Below the pieces are notes generated by a model. That model saw only the letters and a list, made by a program, of their open reading frames with translations, was not told the DNA's origin and made no database searches. 64,000 nt of DNA, taken from positions 413,037-477,036 of the forward strand of contig JAGBAO010000013.1 in assembly GCA_017938925.1 (NCBI GenBank), written 5' to 3'. Below are positions 53,852-60,075 of this stretch, one piece after another (position 1 is the first letter of the stretch; the number at the start of each line of letters is the position of its first letter). This stretch comes from Bacteroidales bacterium (lineage in GTDB: Bacteria; Bacteroidota; Bacteroidia; Bacteroidales; UBA932). Made by a program: the position numbers and the translations under genes.

Positions 53852-54829
53852 ATGAGAAGACTGACCGAAGAAATAACAGGATTCCTGAAAGATGCCGGAT
53901 TCGAATGCTCCGTCCAGATGAGGCACGGGCTGGAGGTCGTGTGCACTGTCACGCTGGACGGGCATCACGACAGGGTCATCCTTCCCCTCGAGATTGAGGG
54001 CGGCACCCCGTCTGAGGCCGAAAAACAGGCGGAAGATGCACTGGAGAGCATCCGCATGATAAATTCATATGACGGGGAATATCCGCTGATCATCACCCGG
54101 GACAGATGGGAAAGGCAGAGGGAGATGATGCAGAAAAGGCTGTTGGCACATCTGGAACTCTTTCTTCCTATATATGCACGCAACTGCGAGGTCAGAAAGA
54201 TAGACAAAACGACCGCACGGGAATTTCTGGAGAAGAATCACAGTTACGGATATGCGGCATGCAGATACTGCTACGGACTTTTCTTCAAGAGGCACACGGG
54301 GCATATCGCGCAGATGATGGAGGGCGGCTTCGCAGACAACGGCAGGAAGGACATGTCAGGCATTGAGGAGGATGTGCCAGGGAGCCGTGAAGACATGTCC
54401 GGCACCCTGATGGCAGTGGCGACCTTCTCCAATGCGAGGAAATGGGTCAAGGGAGAGCGGACCATAAGGTCATATGAGTGGACAAGGTATGCATCCCTCC
54501 CCGAGGTGAGGCTGAGCGGGGGCATGGGAAGGCTAATGAAGACGTTCATCAAGGAGGTCTGTCCGGATGACCTGATGAGTTATGCGGACCTGGAATGGTC
54601 CAAGGGGGATGTGTACAGGAGACTGGGGTTTGAGCTGGAAGGAACGAAGGAGCCGGTCATGTTCGCTGTCGACGACCGGTGGAGGAGATTCCCGGTCAAG
54701 CCGGGAATGACGGAAGAGAGAACGGGGATGACGAGAGCGGAGACAGAAATGCCTGGGGAACCGGGAATGAGATTCTTCCGGAACTTCGGAAGCAACAAAT
54801 TCCGTCTCAAGCTGACGGACTACGAATAA
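53852..54829 (+). CDS. Mom/GNAT-like protein, possibly damage-inducible
   Basis: A 325-residue cytoplasmic protein. Residues about 110-285 resemble the acyltransferase-like domain of phage Mom proteins and of the C-terminal part of Hef-type homing endonucleases: REFLEKNHSYGYAACRYCYG, TLMAVATFSNARKW, YEWTRYASLPEVRLSGGMGRL, and the strongest motif DLMSYADLEWSKGDVYRRLGF. The N-terminal 100 residues are unrecognised. Two in-frame inserts stand out: about residues 155-183, with repeated DMSG, and about 281-308, coded by a dispersed CATTCCCGG-type palindrome. It is divergent from umuDC across paired operator-like dyads, which suggests co-regulation with translesion synthesis. Its substrate is unknown. 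Confidence 0.6.
   Translation: MRRLTEEITGFLKDAGFECSVQMRHGLEVVCTVTLDGHHDRVILPLEIEGGTPSEAEKQAEDALESIRMINSYDGEYPLIITRDRWERQREMMQKRLLAHLELFLPIYARNCEVRKIDKTTAREFLEKNHSYGYAACRYCYGLFFKRHTGHIAQMMEGGFADNGRKDMSGIEEDVPGSREDMSGTLMAVATFSNARKWVKGERTIRSYEWTRYASLPEVRLSGGMGRLMKTFIKEVCPDDLMSYADLEWSKGDVYRRLGFELEGTKEPVMFAVDDRWRRFPVKPGMTEERTGMTRAETEMPGEPGMRFFRNFGSNKFRLKLTDYE
54688..54782 (+). repeat. Dispersed palindromic repeat inserted in frame in the Mom/GNAT-like gene
   Basis: ATTCCCGG (54688-54695), TCAAG, CCGGGAAT (54701-54708) is a perfect hairpin followed by GACGG, and a degenerate unit (GGAACCGGGAATGAGATTC) ends near 54774. This is the widespread intergenic CATTCCCGGCTTGACCGGGAATC type of repeat. Here it is translated as FPVKPGMTEE ... 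GEPGMRFF near the C terminus. Confidence 0.6.
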
Positions 54830-54836
54830 AAATCAC

Positions 54837-54844
54837 TATCTTCG
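54837..54844 (+). promoter_or_regulatory. -7 promoter element of purC
   Basis: TATCTTCG, the same TTCG-ending variant as before nqrA, lies 27 bases before ATG 54872 and directly after the stop of the preceding gene. Confidence 0.5.
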
Positions 54845-54871
54845 CGCCCGAATTAAAACAACTAAGACAAA

Positions 54872-55816
54872 ATGGAAGCAATTGTAAAGACCGATTTCAA
54901 TTTCCCAGGACAGACCGGCCACTATGTAGGAAAAGTACGCGATGTGTACAGCATCAATGATGAATATCTTGTAATGGTCGTTTCCGACCGCATCTCTGCA
55001 TTCGACGTGGTCCTTCCTAAGGGAATTCCGTTCAAGGGCCAGGTGCTCAACCAGATAGCTGCTAAGTTCCTGGACGCCACAAGCGACATCCTTCCCAACT
55101 GGAAGATCGCGACTCCGGACCCTATGGTGACTATCGGTCACAAGTGCGAGCCGTTCAAGGTGGAGATGGTCATCCGCGGATACCTTTCCGGTCATGCATG
55201 GAGAGAGTACAAGGCAGGAAAGCGCACAATCTGCGGTGTCGAGATGCCGGAAGGAATGGTAGAGAACCAGAAGTTCCCTGAGCCTATCATCACCCCTACC
55301 ACAAAGGCGGCAGAAGGACATGACGAAGACATTTCCAAGGAAGAGATCATCGCCCAGGGCATCGTGAGCCGCGAGGACTATGAGCAGCTTGAGGCATACA
55401 CACGTGCCATCTTCCAGAGAGGAACCGAGATTGCCGCAAAGATGGGACTCATCCTTGTGGATACAAAATATGAGTTCGGAAAGAAGGACGGCAAGATATA
55501 CCTCATGGACGAGATCCACACCCCTGACTCATCACGCTATTTCTACGCAGAAGGATATGAAGAGCGCCTCGCTGCCGGACAGAAGCAGAAGCAGCTCTCC
55601 AAGGAGTTCGTACGCGAGTGGCTCATGGCAAACGGCTTCCAGGGCCAGGAAGGCCAGCAGGTTCCTGAAATGACAGAGGAAATCGTGAACGGAATCACAG
55701 AGCGCTACATCGAGCTCTACGAGAACATCATCGGAGAGAAGTTCGAGAAGGCAGAAGGCAGCGACATAGCCTCACGCATCGAAAAGAACGTCACCGAGTG
55801 TCTCAACACTCTCTAG
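54872..55816 (+). CDS. purC: Phosphoribosylaminoimidazole-succinocarboxamide synthase
   Basis: A 314-residue SAICAR synthetase, which joins CAIR and aspartate with ATP in purine synthesis. Signatures: [23 protein letters not shown] broken as GKVRDVY and [11 protein letters not shown] near the N terminus, [14 protein letters not shown] (SAICAR signature), and [15 protein letters not shown] (second signature). It is of the longer form (about 310 residues) found in Bacteroidales. Codon use is biased in the same manner as nqr. It is monocistronic and faces the RAYT gene, with a double-hairpin repeat in the convergent gap. Confidence 0.97.
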   Translation: MEAIVKTDFNFPGQTGHYVGKVRDVYSINDEYLVMVVSDRISAFDVVLPKGIPFKGQVLNQIAAKFLDATSDILPNWKIATPDPMVTIGHKCEPFKVEMVIRGYLSGHAWREYKAGKRTICGVEMPEGMVENQKFPEPIITPTTKAAEGHDEDISKEEIIAQGIVSREDYEQLEAYTRAIFQRGTEIAAKMGLILVDTKYEFGKKDGKIYLMDEIHTPDSSRYFYAEGYEERLAAGQKQKQLSKEFVREWLMANGFQGQEGQQVPEMTEEIVNGITERYIELYENIIGEKFEKAEGSDIASRIEKNVTECLNTL

Positions 55817-55834
55817 AATATACAATCACACAGC

Positions 55835-55955
55835 AATCGTCGCAGAAAAACACACCGATTTTTCTGCGACGATTGTCATTTTTAGGGTTGGAGCCCCGTT
55901 TTCGGCCATCGTTGCAGAAGAATCCCATAATTTTTCTGCAACGATGACAGGGGCC
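55835..55955 (+). repeat. Double-hairpin REP-like repeat, copy 1 (next to the RAYT gene)
   Basis: A 121-bp unit. Hairpin A has a perfect 17-bp stem (55834-55850 with 55859-55875) and an 8-base loop CACACCGA. A 31-bp spacer contains GTTGGAGCCCCGTTTTCGG. Hairpin B has a 13-bp stem (55907-55919 with 55934-55946), extendable to 16 bp with one G-T pair, again leaving an 8-base loop. The two stems share the core CG(T)(C/T)GCAGAA. The unit matches copy 2 at about 111 of 121 positions. It ends 9 bp from the transposase stop codon, in the convergent gap with purC, and may also terminate both transcripts. Confidence 0.85.
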
Positions 55956-55964
55956 AGCACTCAA

Positions 55965-56912
55965 TCAACGTGCCGAAGCACTTATGTCAGGATCCAGAAG
56001 AAAGCCGCCAAGGCATCGCGTCAACTGAAGTCTCGACAATGACGGATATCTGAGTTTCAGCACACCGGCCATTTCAATCAACCTATCCGGAGTCAGCGTA
56101 TAGACTGTTTCTCCAGAGAGCCTCAACCCGGAATCTATCTCTGTACAGATTTCCATATCTGTCATGGCCATATAGTTTGCCCGGCCATGTTCGTTGGCAA
56201 GCATGGAGTGCATATCCAGTCCGCAGACTCCCTGTTCGACATTATCAAGTCCTATCGGAACCTGATTCGTATTGTCCTGCAGCTGTTCCTTTTCCCAGGC
56301 CTCTCCACTGAGCCTATTCATATAATACAGGTAAGTTCTGGCTGTTGCAAACTTATGCTGGAGATCTGCAACATCCACAAAGGTTTCCGGAAGTATCATG
56401 CCATCCGGCCCCATGAAATATCCCTTAGGCAAGGTTGCCCGACTCGGCAGATAGAGATAGCAGGATTTTTCCGGAAGGATTTGCGGAACATCATCCCGTC
56501 CCAACTCCTTTCTGAATATTGCATTGACTGATGAGAAACGATATCCGAAAGGAGTGGCAGATACTCCATGATGCAGAGGATTGCGCAAGACATATGCGAT
56601 TGCTGTGAGAAGATGATACAACCCGTCTATTTTCAGAAGAAAGTAGTCACGTTCCCCGATCCGTCCTTTCCGCATATATTTTTTATTGAAATACCTGTTA
56701 TATGGATAGCGGAATGCCTTCATGAACCTGTCGGGGTCCGCTGTACGCACACAAATATGCACATGATTGGACATAAATGAATAAGCAAGTATTATCGAAT
56801 CCGTTTTTATCGCAGCCAGACACAGGCAATTGACTCCATGGATGTAATCTGCTTCATCTCTGAACATATTTTCATTCCCCGCAGAAAGACAAAGATGATA
56901 GGTTCTCTTCAT
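55965..56912 (-). CDS. REP-associated tyrosine transposase (RAYT, Y1_Tnp family)
   Basis: A 315-residue protein. The N-terminal 160 residues form a Y1 transposase/HUH domain: the metal-binding HxH is in SFMSNHVHICVRT (about residues 46-58), followed by FMKAFRYPYNRYFNKKY, GRIGERDYFLLKID and AIAYVLRNPLHHG, all typical of RAYT proteins. A C-terminal extension of about 150 residues, ending in an HTH-like segment, makes it longer than E. coli TnpA-REP (165). ATG 56912 is chosen over an in-frame GTG 24 codons upstream. RAYTs are usually single-copy domesticated enzymes acting on nearby REP palindromes, and a REP-like double hairpin indeed lies 9 bp beyond its stop. Confidence 0.85.
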   Translation of the reverse strand: MKRTYHLCLSAGNENMFRDEADYIHGVNCLCLAAIKTDSIILAYSFMSNHVHICVRTADPDRFMKAFRYPYNRYFNKKYMRKGRIGERDYFLLKIDGLYHLLTAIAYVLRNPLHHGVSATPFGYRFSSVNAIFRKELGRDDVPQILPEKSCYLYLPSRATLPKGYFMGPDGMILPETFVDVADLQHKFATARTYLYYMNRLSGEAWEKEQLQDNTNQVPIGLDNVEQGVCGLDMHSMLANEHGRANYMAMTDMEICTEIDSGLRLSGETVYTLTPDRLIEMAGVLKLRYPSLSRLQLTRCLGGFLLDPDISASAR

Positions 56913-57260
56913 TGTTTTTGCTGAAATATATGAAGTAGGATGGAATTCGTGATCAAGAAAAAGAAAAATGTGACTAAAATCCACATAGAGTGACGAATGA
57001 CATGAATATAAATAAATTTTATACAGACTAAAATTTATTTTATTGCCATAATTTGATTATGTTTGCAAAGACATAAAAAGCATATTGCTTGAACTTCTAG
57101 TTCTTATTCTCTCAACTGAAAACCGCCAATTTGAAGAGTACGAGAGTAAGGCATGAATGTTCATACCTGTTAATCGGGTGTGAATTATTTGTGTTTATCT
57201 GTACTCCAGGCGCTTGGCGGTGCCCCAGTTGATGATAGGACATGAATGGTTCCACCCTTT
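56913..57260. other. Divergent intergenic stretch of about 350 bp
   Basis: It lies between the RAYT gene (minus) and the HTH gene (plus). It is AT-rich in its left half and carries a TAnnTTTG match (57058-57065) that could drive the HTH gene with a leader of about 190 bases. I see no further gene, hairpin or repeat of note. Confidence 0.5.
57058..57065 (+). promoter_or_regulatory. Possible -7 promoter element upstream of the HTH gene
   Basis: TATGTTTG fits TAnnTTTG. The -33 region is poor and the distance to ATG 57261 is long. Confidence 0.35.
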
Positions 57261-57488
57261 ATGATACATATCGGCCACATAATCAAGGAAGTTATGGAAA
57301 GTCAGGAACGGACTCCGACCTGGCTGGCCAGAAAGATCAATTGCGAACGTCCGAACATATACTACATATTTCAGCAGCCTTCCATCAACACCGAACTTCT
57401 CCTTAAGATATCCATTGCTCTGAACCACGACTTCTTCAGTTACTATTCCCGCGAAACCGTCCAGACGCAAGACCGTAAAAATATTTGA
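57261..57488 (+). CDS. Small HTH protein (XRE-like)
   Basis: A 75-residue protein of the kind common in Bacteroidales accessory regions: MIHIGHIIKEVMESQERTPT, then WLARKINCERPNIYYIFQQP, then INTELLLKISIALNHDFFSYY. The middle is a helix-turn-helix close to the Cro/C1 type. The ATG at 57261 is chosen because the family begins MIHIG; an in-frame ATG lies 5 codons upstream. An antisense open frame of 127 residues covers the same DNA but is not gene-like. It probably regulates nearby genes; its targets are unknown. Confidence 0.7.
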   Translation: MIHIGHIIKEVMESQERTPTWLARKINCERPNIYYIFQQPSINTELLLKISIALNHDFFSYYSRETVQTQDRKNI

Positions 57489-57542
57489 CGGAAGCGTATA
57501 ACTTACTGACGCATAAGAGAATTTTTGATTGATCATCAGTAA

Positions 57543-57550
57543 TACCTTTG
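57543..57550 (+). promoter_or_regulatory. -7 promoter element of the exported-protein operon
   Basis: TACCTTTG fits TAnnTTTG and lies 26 bases before ATG 57577. TTTTTG at 57522-57527 may be the -33 element, with a short spacer. Confidence 0.55.
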
Positions 57551-57576
57551 CATAAGAATGTAAACTAAAATTTATC

Positions 57577-58239
57577 ATGAAGAAGGTATTACTTATTTTA
57601 TTGGCAGCCTGTGCATTATCCTTGGACGTTCAGGCGCAGATTTTCGGTAAGGGGAAGACAATCAATGTTATTCCAGACAACGCAAGCATCATGATAGGAG
57701 GTGTGGAAGTCGCGACCGGAACCTACAACCTGCAGATGGGAAAACAGGATTATGTAATGCTCCGACTAAGTGCACCCGGCTACGTAGACAAGACAGTCAG
57801 AGTATATAAGGCAGACAAAAGCAAGACCCTGACATTCAAACTCGAAATAGATGACTCATGGGCAGCCTCAGAGACAAGTAGCGATCTGGCGAACAAATCA
57901 ATGAGCGTCGTGGTCAGAGATGGCTTGAGCGCAGACGATGTATGGAAAAGAATAATATACTACACATCCGACCTGTTCCCCAACATGGAAATCAGCGACA
58001 AGTCTGCCGGATGGATACGCAGTTCATGGGAACTTCAGAGCTTTGCTTATTGCACGATCCGAACAAGAATCGAGATTAAAGAAGTACCAGGCCAGGATGA
58101 CCTCAGGTACAAAGTCATGTTACGCTCTGAATATGCTTGGAATGACTGCGGCCTGGATGATCAGTGTTTCAAGGAATGGGACAGGGTACTTAAGAAGTAC
58201 AAGCAGGCTGTTGAAGATTTAGTTAACGCTTTAAGATAG
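57577..58239 (+). CDS. Exported PEGA-like protein of unknown function
   Basis: A 220-residue protein with a signal peptide (about 1-20, ending VQAQ). Residues about 25-90 resemble a PEGA-type beta module (INVIPDNASIMIGGVEVATG, RLSAPGYVDKTVRVYKADKS). The second part (about 105-220) is an alpha/beta region (DDVWKRIIYYTSDLFPNMEI, AGWIRSSWELQSF, YCTIRTRIEIKEV) reminiscent of DUF4468-like exported proteins; I cannot name a family with confidence. It heads a three-gene set of exported proteins, with gaps of 5 and 21 bp. Confidence 0.6.
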   Translation: MKKVLLILLAACALSLDVQAQIFGKGKTINVIPDNASIMIGGVEVATGTYNLQMGKQDYVMLRLSAPGYVDKTVRVYKADKSKTLTFKLEIDDSWAASETSSDLANKSMSVVVRDGLSADDVWKRIIYYTSDLFPNMEISDKSAGWIRSSWELQSFAYCTIRTRIEIKEVPGQDDLRYKVMLRSEYAWNDCGLDDQCFKEWDRVLKKYKQAVEDLVNALR

Positions 58240-58244
58240 CAGTC

Positions 58245-58760
58245 ATGAAAAGAACAATACTTACACTCATCCTCGTCTGCATAGCAGGCCTTATTTGCTC
58301 AGCCAAGTCATTCTACTATGACGGAGTCGGATTTGAATATGGCAAGGGGTGGAAATTCAGCAGTTCACCAAATTGTATCATCGGTGTAAAAGATGATTTC
58401 AAAATCTTTCTGGCAAAGTATGAGATGACTGCCAAGACTGGAAAAAGTCGAAACGGACAGGTCATTGCCAGCGAATTGGAGAAGAAAGCTGAAGCCATAA
58501 TGGAACAAAGTATGAATTCCAGAGATAAGAAACTCCTATACAAATCAGAAGTAACTGATGGAGATATCAACGGCATACCGGCCAAATACATCGAGTTCAA
58601 GTATTCTCATAAAGAATATCATAGACACTATTGCTTCGAATGGAATGGATACATATTTGAAATTGAGCTAAGTGGTAAAGGCAGCAAATATTACAAGGAA
58701 TTTGAAAAGCTCCTTTCATCATTCTCATTCAATCCGGAAGTAAGGCGAAACAGGTGGTAA
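58245..58760 (+). CDS. Small exported protein of unknown function
   Basis: A 171-residue protein with a signal peptide (about 1-20, ending ICSAKS). The body (SFYYDGVGFEYGKGWKFSSS, then GIPAKYIEFKYSHKEYHRHYCFEWNG) and the closing FEKLLSSFSFN resemble the PsbP/DcrB-like fold of periplasmic proteins, in which a similar final segment is common. The function is unknown. It begins 5 bp after the PEGA-like gene and precedes a fibronectin-type lipoprotein by 21 bp, so co-transcription is likely. Confidence 0.6.
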   Translation: MKRTILTLILVCIAGLICSAKSFYYDGVGFEYGKGWKFSSSPNCIIGVKDDFKIFLAKYEMTAKTGKSRNGQVIASELEKKAEAIMEQSMNSRDKKLLYKSEVTDGDINGIPAKYIEFKYSHKEYHRHYCFEWNGYIFEIELSGKGSKYYKEFEKLLSSFSFNPEVRRNRW

Positions 58761-58781
58761 GTCACATTAAAATCACTTGAT

Positions 58782-59930
58782 ATGAACAAAAGAATATTAA
58801 ATATTTTCCTATTCCTGATATGTATCGGTTTGGCTGTTTCGTGTTCTTATGAAGACGGCTCTGAAACTGACTTAAGTGCTCCGTCAGGATTATATATCCG
58901 CCAAATGGGTTCATCTTTGTATCTCGCTTGGGAATATGTCTATGAGGCTTCAACTTATACGGTATACCAATCTGATTCACCAGATGGTCCCTGGAGTGGT
59001 GTAGCCTTCTCAAGTAAGACAAGCGTCGTTATACCATACGACGGTTTCAGCACACTGTATTTTTGCGTCACAGCGTCGAATTATAATGGAGAAAGCGAGC
59101 GTTCTGACTATGTGTCGATCAGCGGAGAAGGCAGCAATAATGGTGACGATGATTATGAGGGTGACGGCTCGTATAAAGAAGACAATGGCGGAAGCGGGAA
59201 CGACTACACCGGAGGCGGCAATTATGGAGGCGGCAATTATGGAGACAACGATGACTACAACGGAGGAAACAATAGCAGCGGAGACGACGATTACGGCGAC
59301 TATGACAACGGCAACACAAGCAAGCCTTCAGTTCCTACTGGTGTGACAGCCGAACTTAACGGTCCTCTAATGTATCCATATGTTTCAGTCAGATGGGAAT
59401 ACGTATCAGGAGCCGACTCCTACAACATATACAGGAGTACATCAGCTACAGGCTACTACTCGCGCATAGGACAGTCGCAAATTGCCAGCTTTAGCGATGA
59501 AAATGTCCAAAAAGGCAAGAATTACTACAAGGTCACAGCTGTCAACTCTGCTGGCGAAAGCGCGAAGAGCAACTATGCCTTTGTTGAATATGACCCGAAT
59601 GCGGCCGCTCCTGGACCAGCACAGTGGGGCAGTTGCACTGTCAGCGGATACAGCATGACACTAAGGTGGAGCTTTACGACGGGAACAGGCTACGGTACCC
59701 CTGACGAGATTGAAATCAGAGCCAGAAACACAGAGGGACATGATGAAACTGTCACCACCATCAGCGGGACATCAACAAGTTACAAATTAGACCTCAGCGA
59801 CTGGTTATGGTACAACTCCGGCAATGGCTGCCAGATGGTATATGTTGGTATTGTTCTATCAAACAAATACGGAAGTAAAGCCAGCAGCACAAAAGTATAC
59901 AATTTCACTGAAAAAAAATGGGTCATCTGA
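58782..59930 (+). CDS. Fibronectin type III lipoprotein with Gly/Asp/Asn-rich linker
   Basis: A 382-residue lipoprotein (lipobox AVSC, Cys21). The first FN3 domain spans about 32-112 (SAPSGLYIRQMGSSLYLAWE). A low-complexity linker of about 65 residues rich in Gly, Asn, Asp and Tyr follows, with NYGGGNYGDNDDYN repeats. The second FN3 domain is at about 185-272 (PSVPTGVTAELNGPLMYPYV), and a last beta domain (about 280-382) contains WGSCTVSGYSMTLRWSFTT. It is likely exposed on the surface as a binding or spacer protein. It is last in its operon and is followed by copy 2 of the double-hairpin repeat. Confidence 0.75.
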   Translation: MNKRILNIFLFLICIGLAVSCSYEDGSETDLSAPSGLYIRQMGSSLYLAWEYVYEASTYTVYQSDSPDGPWSGVAFSSKTSVVIPYDGFSTLYFCVTASNYNGESERSDYVSISGEGSNNGDDDYEGDGSYKEDNGGSGNDYTGGGNYGGGNYGDNDDYNGGNNSSGDDDYGDYDNGNTSKPSVPTGVTAELNGPLMYPYVSVRWEYVSGADSYNIYRSTSATGYYSRIGQSQIASFSDENVQKGKNYYKVTAVNSAGESAKSNYAFVEYDPNAAAPGPAQWGSCTVSGYSMTLRWSFTTGTGYGTPDEIEIRARNTEGHDETVTTISGTSTSYKLDLSDWLWYNSGNGCQMVYVGIVLSNKYGSKASSTKVYNFTEKKWVI

Positions 59931-59949
59931 CACTGACTCAATTTAAGCA

Positions 59950-60070
59950 AATCGTCGCAGAAAAACACACCGATTTTTCTGCGACGATTGTTATTTTTGG
60001 GGATGGAGCCCCGTTTTCGGCCATCGTTGCAGAAGAATTGGGGGATTTTTCTGCAACGATGACAGGGACC
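59950..60070 (+). repeat. Double-hairpin REP-like repeat, copy 2
   Basis: A 121-bp unit matching copy 1 (55835-55955) at about 111 of 121 positions and in the same orientation. Hairpin A: 16-bp stem 59950-59965 with 59974-59989 and the identical loop CACACCGA. Hairpin B: 13-bp stem 60022-60034 with 60049-60061. Differences concentrate in the loop of hairpin B and in the spacer, not in the stems. It fills the convergent gap between the fibronectin lipoprotein gene and the DUF4954-like gene, ending 5 bp before the latter's stop. Confidence 0.85.
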
Positions 60071-60075
60071 TGAAC

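Noticed and set aside
54836-55519. Open frame of 227 codons on the minus strand
   Set aside because: It is antisense to purC, an intact and recognisable gene with strong codon bias.
57195-57578. Open frame of 127 codons on the minus strand
   Set aside because: It covers the HTH gene in antisense; the plus-strand product has a clear HTH pattern and a family-typical start, the minus-strand one has neither. Its C-terminal 18 codons look slightly protein-like but I cannot support a remnant.
59108-59330. Gly/Asp/Asn coding repeats in the FN3 lipoprotein taken as a DNA repeat or CRISPR-like array
   Set aside because: The units are irregular, in frame and code a low-complexity linker; there are no regular spacers.
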